DNA of 43,436 nucleotides from positions 1-43,436 of the forward strand of contig CALGMA010000024.1 of the NCBI GenBank assembly GCA_937959265.1. Direction: 5' to 3'. Below the pieces are notes generated by a model. The model searched no databases, was not told the origin of the DNA, and saw only the letters and a program-made list of their open reading frames with translations. The position numbers and the translations under genes were made by a program. Source of the DNA: an uncultured Anaerolineae bacterium. GTDB taxonomy: Bacteria; Chloroflexota; Anaerolineae; J036; Brachytrichaceae. Positions 15,375 to 22,469 of the stretch are shown one piece after another. The stretch's first letter is position 1; the number at the start of each line of letters is the position of its first letter.

Positions 15375-16331
15375 TCACCCCGAGCGGTGGGATTCAGCCT
15401 GCGCGCCTGGGTGCCCGGTAGCAGTTAGGTGGCGCATAAGCAGACGCAAGGCGGCGTCGGCAGTCGCCTGTTTGTTACCGGCGCGGTCGCGCGACCAGAC
15501 GTGGCGCTCGACCTGTTCGCCCAGCGGTGAACTGACGCCGACGTAAGTCAAGCCGACCGGCTTATCGGCGCTGCCGCCGTCCGGCCCGGCAATGCCGGTC
15601 GCGCTCACGCCGAGATCTACCATGAGCGCGTGGCGCACGCCGCGGGCCATCTCCAGGGCGCATGGCTCACTCACCGCGCCGTGCTGCCGAAGCGTTGCCT
15701 CATGCACGCCCAACGTATGTTGCTTGATCGCATTGCTGTAGGCAATGATGCCGCCGACGAAGTAGGCCGAGCTGCCGGGCCGGTCGGTGATCACGTCGCC
15801 GATCAGCCCGCCGGTGCACGATTCGGCCGTGCCGAGCGTCCAATGGCGCTGTATCAGCGCGTGCGCGATCGCGTCGTTCGCGAAGCGCCGCCATTGCGTT
15901 CGCAATTCGTCCTGTATGAGCGCGACTGCGCCGCGCGCGCTGGCCGCTTCATTTGGCGGCAGCTCGCGCGCGAGGGTTTCGAATTCGTCTTCGTCCAAGA
16001 TAAGCATGACGCCGTCTGGGTCCATCCAAATGTCCAAGGCAAGGTCGTCCCACTCGATGTCGTCGTTTGTGATGCGCGCCGGCCGGGCGACGTCGGCGTA
16101 CCAGCCCTTCAAGTCGCCATGGCGATGGCGAATCTCGAACAGGTTATACCAGCGGTCGGTGTAGAAGGTCTCGATGAAGATATCCCCCTGTTCGAACGTC
16201 ACATAGGGCAGCGTTCGGGTTGGCAACGTCCAGATGGCGCGTAGGGTGATGCGTTCACCATCGCGCGAGAGCACGTCGCCGTCGTAGCTGACTCTGCGCT
16301 TGCTGCGATGGTCGCATTTGTGCACGCGCAT
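15375..16331 (-). CDS. DUF402 fused to CinA C-terminal amidase
   Basis: This 318-residue two-domain protein has an N-terminal DUF402 domain (FomD/Ntdp-like nucleotide phosphatase fold) at about residues 1-125. It carries DRWYNLFEI, GWYADVARPA and DDLALDIWMDPDG, with acidic residues expected to bind metal. A CinA C-terminal domain covers about 152-308: LGTAESCTGGLIG (catalytic Ser near 171), FVGGIIAYSN, GVSATGIAGPDGG and KPVGLTYVGV. CinA-C hydrolyses nicotinamide mononucleotide to nicotinate mononucleotide for NAD recycling. DUF402 members act on nucleoside diphosphates or related phosphoesters. The fusion hints at nucleotide clean-up. It heads an operon with cysM and mec. A TATAAT ends 8 nt before the ATG, suggesting a leaderless start. 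Confidence 0.88.
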   Translation of the reverse strand: MRVHKCDHRSKRRVSYDGDVLSRDGERITLRAIWTLPTRTLPYVTFEQGDIFIETFYTDRWYNLFEIRHRHGDLKGWYADVARPARITNDDIEWDDLALDIWMDPDGVMLILDEDEFETLARELPPNEAASARGAVALIQDELRTQWRRFANDAIAHALIQRHWTLGTAESCTGGLIGDVITDRPGSSAYFVGGIIAYSNAIKQHTLGVHEATLRQHGAVSEPCALEMARGVRHALMVDLGVSATGIAGPDGGSADKPVGLTYVGVSSPLGEQVERHVWSRDRAGNKQATADAALRLLMRHLTATGHPGAQAESHRSG

Positions 16332-16339
16332 AACGCGGG

Positions 16340-16347
16340 ATTATACT
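16340..16347. promoter_or_regulatory. Overlapping divergent -10 elements
   Basis: ATTATACT reads as TATACT on the plus strand (16342-16347), with a possible TTGTGC at 16318-16323 and an 18-bp spacer. It drives the DUF4397 gene. The minus strand reads TATAAT (16345-16340), ending 8 nt before the cinA fusion start. One 8-bp sequence thus seems to serve two divergent promoters. Confidence 0.5.
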
Positions 16348-16368
16348 GACCGACATCGGAGGTTGGCG

Positions 16369-17076
16369 ATGAATTCCTTGCTGCGCATCCTGACATCGGC
16401 CGTCCTGGTCGGTGTGATGCTGCTCTCGAGTGCCGGCGTGACGCACGCCGTCACGCGGGCGGCCTGTTTTCGCATTTTGCACGCCTCCCCGGATGCGCCG
16501 AATTTGGACGTGTACGTCAACCGTACGCGGGTAGCCGACAACATCGCCTATACCCAGTTCAGCCAAAGGCGCTGGTGTATCGCAGCAACCATCGTGTTGG
16601 TGCGCGCCTTCCTGGCCGGCGCCGATCCGAATACGACTGCACCGCTGGTGAGTTCGAACATCACCATGGCGTTCAGCCGCAGCTACGTGATCGCCATTGC
16701 CAACCGGTTGCAGCAGTTACAGGTCGTCGTGCTGGAAAACCCGACGGTGCCGCTGGCCGGTCAGTTCAGTTTGCGCGTGGTGCATTTGGCCGTAGATGTC
16801 GGCGGGGTAGATCTGGCGGTGACAGGCGGCGCAGTGTGGCTCTTTAACGTTGTCTTTCCCACGGCGCAAACCACGACGCAGCCGGCCGGCACCTACACGC
16901 TTGAGTTGCGCCAGGCCGGAACACCGACCGTGCTGGCTTCGCTTGGCACGCTCACCTTCCGCTCGCGCGAGCGGAAGACGATCTATGTGCTGGCACCGAG
17001 CGCGGCGGCGGCGATGGATGCCACGGCGCGGGGTACGACAGCGCCGCTGATCACCTTAGTCGAGCCCGATCGCTGA
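16369..17076 (+). CDS. Exported DUF4397 domain protein
   Basis: This 235-residue protein begins with a signal peptide (MNSLLRILTSAVLVGVMLLS, cleavage probably after THA near residue 27). The rest is a DUF4397 domain, opening with the hallmark FRILHASPDAPNLDVYVN. It continues with beta-strand repeats such as LRVVHLAVDVGGVDLAV, AGTYTLELRQAGT and KTIYVLAPS. DUF4397 proteins are extracellular and have no known enzymatic role. A good Shine-Dalgarno GGAGGT lies 7 nt before the ATG, behind the divergent promoter at 16342. It ends 7 bp before the convergent tag gene. Confidence 0.85.
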   Translation: MNSLLRILTSAVLVGVMLLSSAGVTHAVTRAACFRILHASPDAPNLDVYVNRTRVADNIAYTQFSQRRWCIAATIVLVRAFLAGADPNTTAPLVSSNITMAFSRSYVIAIANRLQQLQVVVLENPTVPLAGQFSLRVVHLAVDVGGVDLAVTGGAVWLFNVVFPTAQTTTQPAGTYTLELRQAGTPTVLASLGTLTFRSRERKTIYVLAPSAAAAMDATARGTTAPLITLVEPDR

Positions 17077-17083
17077 GTCAGCC

Positions 17084-17629
17084 CTACGTGCGCATCCACG
17101 CCGGCTGGAGGGCGGCGATGCGCGCGAAGATTGGGCAGTCTTCGTTGTGTGCGCCAGGCAGGTAGCCGGTGCTCATCAGGAATTCGTTCACGATCTCGCT
17201 GCCGGTGAAGAGGAAGTTCTGCCTGAAAAGCTTCACCCATTCCTCCCTGCCGAGCGGGTGGTGCGCTTCCAACCATCCCTCGAATGAGCCATAGTCCGTG
17301 CGCAGCGCGACGATGCGTCGGGCGTTTTCGATTGCTGCGTTGATCTTCAGCCGGTTGCGGATGATGCCGGGGGCGGCGAGCAGACGCGCGCGGTCGGCTT
17401 CACCATAGGCTGCGACGGTGTCCACGTCGAACCCGCTGTAGGCGCGCCGAAAGTGCTCCAGCTTGCGCAGCACCACGTCCCACGACAGGCCGGCCTGGTT
17501 GATCTCCAATACCAGGCGCTCGAACAAGGCGTTGTCATCGTGCACAGGGAACCCGTGCTCGTGATCATGATACCACTGATGAACTGGATGTGTCTGGGGC
17601 GAACGCACATATTCGCAATAGCTCGACAT
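17084..17629 (-). CDS. tag: DNA-3-methyladenine glycosylase I
   Basis: This 181-residue base-excision glycosylase is the usual length for Tag. It has the N-terminal Cys (C5), YHDHEHGFPVHDD (residues 20-32) and LEINQAGLSWDVVL (41-54), which forms the base-recognition pocket including E42. FLMSTGYLPGAHNEDC near the C-terminus holds the other zinc-ligand His and Cys. Tag removes 3-methyladenine from alkylated DNA. One change from the common motif is HEHG for NEWG. It is convergent with the DUF4397 gene (7-bp gap). Its upstream side faces the AT-rich promoter region of the DUF2089 operon. Confidence 0.93.
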   Translation of the reverse strand: MSSYCEYVRSPQTHPVHQWYHDHEHGFPVHDDNALFERLVLEINQAGLSWDVVLRKLEHFRRAYSGFDVDTVAAYGEADRARLLAAPGIIRNRLKINAAIENARRIVALRTDYGSFEGWLEAHHPLGREEWVKLFRQNFLFTGSEIVNEFLMSTGYLPGAHNEDCPIFARIAALQPAWMRT

Positions 17630-17727
17630 GATCTTTCGAGTATAGCGCCGCGCTGGCTATCAGGAGCAGTCCTCTGAAATGGTAATTTTGGTTATTAACC
17701 TATTACTTATAAAAATTGAAATCAATA

Positions 17728-17755
17728 TTGACTTTTCTGAATCATTTGATAGAAT
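17728..17755 (+). promoter_or_regulatory. Strong promoter of the DUF2089 operon in an AT-rich island
   Basis: TTGACT (17728-17733), a 16-bp spacer and TAGAAT (17750-17755) give a near-consensus sigma-70 promoter. The stretch 17676-17780 is markedly AT-rich compared with the GC-rich surroundings. A GAGGT Shine-Dalgarno lies about 8 nt before the ATG at 17783. Nothing else is seen in the 153-bp gap between tag and this gene. Confidence 0.7.
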
Positions 17756-17782
17756 TTTATCCTGAAATTTGAGGTAATACTA

Positions 17783-18175
17783 ATGAAGACCCTTCCCAGT
17801 CAATGCCCGATCTGTGGCAGTGAGGTCGTTGTCACACGCTTTCAGTGTGATCGGTGTGACGTAACGATCGAAGGCCGGTTCGCGGTGAGCAGGTTCGCTC
17901 GGCTCAGCGATGAGCAGCTTCGTTTTGTCGAGACCTTCATCCGCTGTGAAGGCAAGATCAGCCGAATGGAAGCTGAACTCGATCTGTCGTATCCCACCAT
18001 TCGCGCCCGGCTGCACGAGGTGATCCGCGCATTGGGCTACGAGCCGGGCAAGGAAGAAGGGGCTGCCGGTCCGAGTCTCTCCCCCGCCGAACGCCGGCGC
18101 ATCCTGGAGGATTTGGATCAAGGGCGCATCACTGCTGAGCAGGCGATGAAGTTGTTGAACCGTCGAGAGGAATGA
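17783..18175 (+). CDS. DUF2089 family regulator (zinc ribbon, HTH, SHOCT-like tail)
   Basis: This 130-residue protein has three parts. Residues 8-27 form a zinc ribbon with two CxxC pairs (CPIC and CDRC). Residues 37-83 form a helix-turn-helix region, FARLSDEQLRFVETFIRC then LDLSYPTIRARLHEVI, typical of DUF2089. Residues 97-127 form a helical hairpin, LSPAERRRILEDLDQGRITAEQAMKLL. The last part matches modules in two later proteins of the same operon. It is the first gene behind a strong promoter, 4 bp before the next gene. It is therefore a likely DNA-binding regulator of its own operon, possibly sensing through partner proteins that carry the same module. DNA targets are unknown. Confidence 0.88.
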   Translation: MKTLPSQCPICGSEVVVTRFQCDRCDVTIEGRFAVSRFARLSDEQLRFVETFIRCEGKISRMEAELDLSYPTIRARLHEVIRALGYEPGKEEGAAGPSLSPAERRRILEDLDQGRITAEQAMKLLNRREE

Positions 18176-18179
18176 AGCC

Positions 18180-19298
18180 ATGAACAAGACGATCGAAATG
18201 GGTGGATCGCCGGAACTGGTGATCGAATGTAAGGGCGATCTGAAGGTCAGGCCCCTCCGGCCTGGCGCATGCAGCGTCGAAGTCGAAAGCGATGATGAGC
18301 GCGCCAGCGTGGTGACGGATGGCAACCGGGTAGTGATTTCTGCTGAGGACGACACCGAGGTGCGCGCGTCGCGCGATGCGATGGTCTATATCGCGGCGGT
18401 TGGAGGCGACCTCGAGGTGAAAGGATTCGACCGAATGGTCAGCATTGGCCATGTCGGAGGTGATCTCAAAGTGAAAGACGTCGGCAGCATCGAGATCCAA
18501 AGCGTCGGTGGCGACTGCGAGTTGTACGATGCAGCGGGTGTCGCCGCCGTGCGTGCGGTCGGCGGCGATCTGCAGGCCGAGGGCGTGGGCTTTGCCGGCC
18601 AAGCAGTCAACGTTGGTGGCGACGCCACTTTGCGGCCTTTTGCCGTGGAGGATGCCTTCACGGTGAACGTCGGCGGCGATCTCTCGCTGGCGTTGCCGGC
18701 CGGCGCGAGCGCCATGGTGCACATCACCGACGCGCGGGGCATACGCCGTCTCAAGTTCGGTGCCGGCGAGACGTTCATCCGCGTCAACGCAGGCGGCGAG
18801 GCGTTGGTCATCAGTGACGGCGAGGCGAGCAATGAGGCGACCGTTCCAACCGATTGGGATGACGCCATAAGCGACATTGAGCGCGAGATGGGCCAGTTGC
18901 AGCGACATATCGAGCATATTGCGCGCGAATTCGGCGAGCGCTTCGTCGGCGCTGGCGTGCCGGCCTGGAAGGTCGAACGCGCGCAGCAGCAGGCCGAAGC
19001 TGCCATCCGCAAGATGGAGGCCAAGCTACAACATCGCCTGCGCCAGATGGGAGTGCGTGCTCGCAAAGAAGCCGAGCGTGCTGCGTCCAGAGCGGCGCGT
19101 TCGGCTGCTCGCTCGGCCCGGCGCGGCGCGGTCTCCGGCTGGATTGCACCGTCTCCCGATCCATCCGCCGTGCCGTTTGAGGCGCCGCCGAAGGCCGGCG
19201 TGTCTGACGAGGAACGCATCGCGATCCTGCGCATGGTGCAGGAGAAGAAGATCACCGCCGAGCAGGCGGAGCAATTGCTGGCTGCGCTTGAGGTTTGA
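18180..19298 (+). CDS. VGGD-repeat beta-solenoid protein with coiled coil and SHOCT-like tail
   Basis: This 372-residue protein contains [AV]GGD turns at about residues 74, 92, 109, 127, 145 and 164, with AGGE near 204. The 17-19-residue spacing fits a right-handed beta-solenoid like DUF4097/bactofilin-type adhesin domains. Residues 225-310 are helical and charged, probably coiled coil, ending in an Arg/Ala-rich stretch (AASRAARSAARSARRGA). The C-terminus (343-371) reads DEERIAILRMVQEKKITAEQAEQLLAAL, a module shared with neighbouring proteins and close to the LiaX/YvlB N-terminal domain. No signal peptide or membrane helix is seen, so it is probably cytoplasmic. LiaX-type proteins respond to envelope stress; a similar role is inference. 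A decayed partial copy lies at 27058-27169. Confidence 0.82.
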   Translation: MNKTIEMGGSPELVIECKGDLKVRPLRPGACSVEVESDDERASVVTDGNRVVISAEDDTEVRASRDAMVYIAAVGGDLEVKGFDRMVSIGHVGGDLKVKDVGSIEIQSVGGDCELYDAAGVAAVRAVGGDLQAEGVGFAGQAVNVGGDATLRPFAVEDAFTVNVGGDLSLALPAGASAMVHITDARGIRRLKFGAGETFIRVNAGGEALVISDGEASNEATVPTDWDDAISDIEREMGQLQRHIEHIAREFGERFVGAGVPAWKVERAQQQAEAAIRKMEAKLQHRLRQMGVRARKEAERAASRAARSAARSARRGAVSGWIAPSPDPSAVPFEAPPKAGVSDEERIAILRMVQEKKITAEQAEQLLAALEV

Positions 19299-19320
19299 TC
19301 GTCTCACCGCAAGCTTACCG

Positions 19321-20217
19321 ATGAGCCTGCTGAATTTGGTCTCCGAAGTGGCCTACCGCGCGCGCTATAGCCGCGCTGCCAATGTTGCGTTTGTCGTTGC
19401 GCTGGCGATATGCGTTGCTTTGCTTGCGTTGGCTCGCGCGGAGGGGCAGGAAGACACGACCGTCATCCCGTTCGACGGCAACTCCAGCCTGGTTTCGCGC
19501 TTGAACCATTACGTTAGCGTTGTCGGCGTGTTGCTGCCGGAGCGTGCGTTTCGTACCCAGTTCGAAGTGGGCGGGTTAAAGCTACGCGGCGCGCGCTACG
19601 TCCCGCTCATCATCGAAGGTGCGAGCGATCCGCTGCTCATCCTGGACAAGAACCTGCCGCCGTTCAGCGCAGATGGTCAAGTGCGACTCGTCGGCAAGAT
19701 TCAGGCAGGCGGCGCGCAAGTGCCCTACTACCTGGAGGTGGGTGAACCGCCGAACATCCCGCTGCAGAACGCATGGGCGCGCGCCGGTGCGATCGGCGGG
19801 GTGGCGCTCCTCGTCCTCGCGCTGACCGCCTGGTTGATCGCGCGTGCCGACTACGCCATCACCGTCGGGCGGCCTGCTGCCGGTCCGGCACCTGCTGGCG
19901 TCGGCGCGCTTTGGTTCGGCAGCTTGGGGGCAGGGCTAGGTCACGCCGTGGTGCGCCAAGCACCGGTGGCCGTGACGAGGATGCGCGATGAGATCCGGCT
20001 GGAATCGTGCGCGTCGCGTCCGTCTTGGACGATCCACATCCGCGAGGTGCGCTCGGTGCAGCCGGTACACGTCGCAACAGCCTATGGTCCGTTGCCGGCT
20101 GCGCGGATCGCGTTTCAGGACGAACGCGGCTTGCTGCGCCGCGGCACGATCGCCGTCGGTGGTGATCCGCAGGCGCGCAGTGTGCTGCACGCGTGGTTGA
20201 GCGGGCAGATCATGTGA
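19321..20217 (+). CDS. Hypothetical membrane protein with two helices
   Basis: This 298-residue protein has one membrane helix near residues 20-40 and a second near 160-184 (GAIGGVALLVLALTAWLIA). A beta-rich extracytoplasmic segment between them includes YVPLIIEG and GQVRLVGKIQAGG. A cytoplasmic tail of about 110 residues ends in VLHAWLSGQIM. It starts 22 bp after the VGGD-repeat gene and 13 bp before the MFS gene, so it is part of the same operon. A longer open frame from 18877 overlaps the upstream gene out of frame, and its N-terminal part is not coding-like; the ATG at 19321 gives a sensible N-terminus. No family is recognised. Confidence 0.72.
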   Translation: MSLLNLVSEVAYRARYSRAANVAFVVALAICVALLALARAEGQEDTTVIPFDGNSSLVSRLNHYVSVVGVLLPERAFRTQFEVGGLKLRGARYVPLIIEGASDPLLILDKNLPPFSADGQVRLVGKIQAGGAQVPYYLEVGEPPNIPLQNAWARAGAIGGVALLVLALTAWLIARADYAITVGRPAAGPAPAGVGALWFGSLGAGLGHAVVRQAPVAVTRMRDEIRLESCASRPSWTIHIREVRSVQPVHVATAYGPLPAARIAFQDERGLLRRGTIAVGGDPQARSVLHAWLSGQIM

Positions 20218-20230
20218 CGACGGTGAGCCT

Positions 20231-21541
20231 ATGAACAGTAACTGGAAGCTGCGCTTCTTCACCATTTGGACCGGCCAGGCGTTCTCCTTGCTAGGGAGCT
20301 GGTTAGTCCAGTTCGCCCTGATCTGGTGGCTGAGCGCCACCACGGGCTCGGCCACCGTGCTGGCAACGGCGACGCTGGCTGGCATGTTGCCGCAGATTGT
20401 GCTCAGCCCATTTGCCGGCGTGATCGTAGATCGCTTCAGCCGCCGCGTGATCATGTTCGTTGCGGATGGGCTGACTGCGCTGTTCACGCTCGCCTTGGCA
20501 GGTTTGTTCGCGGCCGGCACAGCACAAATATGGCATGTCTACGTGATCATGTTCGTTCGCTCGACTGCCGGCGCGTTTCACTTTCCAGCCATGCAGGCCA
20601 GCACGTCGTTGATGGTGCCGAAGGCACAGCTCTCGCGCGTCGCCGGCATGAACCAAACGCTGCAGGGGATGATGAACGTCGTCACGCCGCCGGCGGGCGC
20701 GTTGCTTGTGAACGTGCTGCCCATCTTTCAAGTGTTGTTGATCGATGTATTCACCGCGCTGGTGGCAATTGCGCCGTTATGCCTCATTGCCATCCCCAAG
20801 CCGCAGCCGATGGCGGCTGCTTCGGTGAGGCGCACCAACTCGCTCACTGCGTCTTTCCTGCACGACTTTCGCGAGGGCGTGCGCTATGTCGTTGCATGGC
20901 GTGGGCTGGCCATTCTCGTGCTGATGGCGATGACGATCAACTTCCTGTTGATGCCCGGCGCATCGCTCGTACCGATCCTGGTGACGCAGCACTACCGGGG
21001 CGGTGCGCCAGAGCTGGCCGCGATGAACATGGCCTGGGGGCTCGGCACGATTCTGGGCGGTGTCATCTTGAGCGCGTGGGGCGGCTTCAAACGGCGCATT
21101 CTCACATCGCTGATGGGTGTGATGCTGATCGGCGTCTGCTTTGTCGTACAAGGTGTGCTGCCCGACACGCTGTTTCCGGCGGCAGTAGGGGTGTGGTTGT
21201 TGCTCGGCATCGTCAATCCCATCACCAATGGCCCGGTGTTTGCAGTGCTGCAGGCTGCAGTCGAGCCGGCCATGCAAGGCCGCGTGATGACTTTGCTCAT
21301 GGCGGGTTCGGCGGCGATGTCGCCGTTCAGTTTGTTGGTGGCCGGCCCGGTGGCCGACGCGTTGGGTGTGCGCGTCTGGTATGCCTTTGGTGGGGCAGCG
21401 TGTGTGCTGATGGGACTCGTGGGCTTCTTTATCCCGGTGCTGATCAACATCGAATCGCAGCGAGCATCGGCAGTAATCGCCCCGAGCCCGGAGCGGCTGC
21501 CTGTCGCGCCACCTGTAAGCCGAGCAGACGCGACGAGGTGA
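20231..21541 (+). CDS. MFS drug exporter, DHA3/Mef-like
   Basis: This 436-residue major facilitator protein has about 12 membrane helices. It opens with NWKLRFFTIWTGQAFSLLGS, typical of the DHA3 (macrolide efflux Mef-like) group. The loop 2-3 signature appears as GVIVDRFSRRVIM, the family's GxxxDRxxRR motif, and is followed by FVADGLTALFTLALAGL. Proteins of this type export small amphipathic compounds using the proton gradient. Substrate cannot be predicted. It lies in the DUF2089 operon between a membrane protein and a LiaX/YvlB-like protein, which fits an envelope- or antibiotic-stress response. An in-phase frame on the same strand at 20266-21558 is a shadow. Confidence 0.9.
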   Translation: MNSNWKLRFFTIWTGQAFSLLGSWLVQFALIWWLSATTGSATVLATATLAGMLPQIVLSPFAGVIVDRFSRRVIMFVADGLTALFTLALAGLFAAGTAQIWHVYVIMFVRSTAGAFHFPAMQASTSLMVPKAQLSRVAGMNQTLQGMMNVVTPPAGALLVNVLPIFQVLLIDVFTALVAIAPLCLIAIPKPQPMAAASVRRTNSLTASFLHDFREGVRYVVAWRGLAILVLMAMTINFLLMPGASLVPILVTQHYRGGAPELAAMNMAWGLGTILGGVILSAWGGFKRRILTSLMGVMLIGVCFVVQGVLPDTLFPAAVGVWLLLGIVNPITNGPVFAVLQAAVEPAMQGRVMTLLMAGSAAMSPFSLLVAGPVADALGVRVWYAFGGAACVLMGLVGFFIPVLINIESQRASAVIAPSPERLPVAPPVSRADATR

Positions 21542-21593
21542 TCTTTAGCAGTGGCTGATGACTGCTGATTGACGATCGAAGGAGTGAGCATAC

Positions 21594-22001
21594 ATGGCTA
21601 CGACTGAAGAACGCATGAAAATTTTGAAGATGGTGGAGGAGGGCAAAGTCTCTCCCGAGGAGGGCGCAAAGCTGCTGGCAGCGTTGAGTGAAGCGGTCGG
21701 CAACAAGGCCGGATCGAGCGCAGGCGCGGCCTCAGGCTACACCAACATTCGCAGCGCCGGTGGTGCCCGGTGGTTGCGTGTCCGCGTGACGGACATTGCG
21801 ACCGGTAAGCAGAAAGTGAGCGTGAACCTGCCCATCGGCCTGGTCGGCGTCGGCGCCAAGATCGCGGCCAAATTCGCGCCCGAGGCTGAGAGCCTGGAGA
21901 TCAACCAGATCGTGGAGGCGATCAAGTCCGGTGCGCAGGGCAAGATCATTGACGTGGTGGATGACGAGGACGGCGAGCACGTCGAGATCTACGTTGAGTA
22001 G
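21594..22001 (+). CDS. LiaX/YvlB-like N-terminal domain protein
   Basis: This 135-residue protein has the N-terminal helical hairpin EERMKILKMVEEGKVSPEEGAKLLAAL (residues 5-31). It is nearly the sequence of the YvlB/LiaX N-terminal (SHOCT-like) domain. The rest is a beta-rich domain with RWLRVRVTDIATGKQKVSVNLP and a C-terminal acidic end VVDDEDGEHVEIYVE. The same hairpin occurs at the C-termini of the DUF2089 regulator and the VGGD-repeat protein upstream. A good AAGGAG lies 10 nt before the ATG. No membrane segment is seen. LiaX family members take part in the cell-envelope stress response in Firmicutes; a similar role here is inferred. Confidence 0.85.
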   Translation: MATTEERMKILKMVEEGKVSPEEGAKLLAALSEAVGNKAGSSAGAASGYTNIRSAGGARWLRVRVTDIATGKQKVSVNLPIGLVGVGAKIAAKFAPEAESLEINQIVEAIKSGAQGKIIDVVDDEDGEHVEIYVE

Positions 22002-22113
22002 TTGCGCGCTGGCTCCCGACTCCGGCGCAGTGGTAAAGTGAGCGACGAAGTTGCTGGATCGCTCCATAGCACTGTGTAAGCGTGATGTCTGCAACGATCA
22101 AAGGAGTCGCAAG

Positions 22114-22443
22114 ATGAATCTGACTCAGTCGCAGGGTCAGCGTGCCCTTTCTAATGGTCTAACGTTCATAGCATGGCTGGCGACGGTCGCATTGGGCCTG
22201 GGTGCCTTCTATGCCCTGCGGCAGATGGCCTTTGGCCTCTTTGCGTTACTGGGCGCTGACATCCGGACGGCCCAACTGGCGGTCATGTGGCTCACCCTTG
22301 TGCTCGCGCTGGCCTGGCTGACGTTCGTCGTCCTCAGCGGCGAATATCATCGCAGACACGTCGGTGCACCGCACGCAGTGAAGCTCTTCGTTGCCACGCT
22401 GGCGATCGAACTAGCCGTCATCATGCTCTACCTGGTGTTGTAA
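22114..22443 (+). CDS. Small membrane protein
   Basis: This 109-residue protein has three predicted membrane helices, at about 16-36, 52-73 and 88-108. A cytoplasmic basic loop, GEYHRRHVGAPHAVKL, lies between the last two. AAAGGAG lies 8 nt before the ATG at 22114; an in-frame start at 22051 would lack this. It is the last gene of the DUF2089 operon (112 bp after the LiaX-like gene) and is convergent with the P1 peptidase. No family is recognised. Confidence 0.68.
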   Translation: MNLTQSQGQRALSNGLTFIAWLATVALGLGAFYALRQMAFGLFALLGADIRTAQLAVMWLTLVLALAWLTFVVLSGEYHRRHVGAPHAVKLFVATLAIELAVIMLYLVL

Positions 22444-22469
22444 CGTGCCTGGCGGCCGGCGCGTGCGTC

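Noticed and set aside
17640..17782. AT-rich island as a replication origin or foreign insertion
   Set aside because: It lacks DnaA-box clusters and is fully explained as a strong promoter region.
18877..19320. Upstream extension of the two-helix membrane protein
   Set aside because: It overlaps the VGGD-repeat gene in another frame and has no family resemblance; the ATG at 19321 gives a normal N-terminus.
20266..21558. 430-residue open frame on the same strand as the MFS gene
   Set aside because: It is a shifted frame over the MFS exporter and is rich in Arg, His and Cys with no membrane helices.
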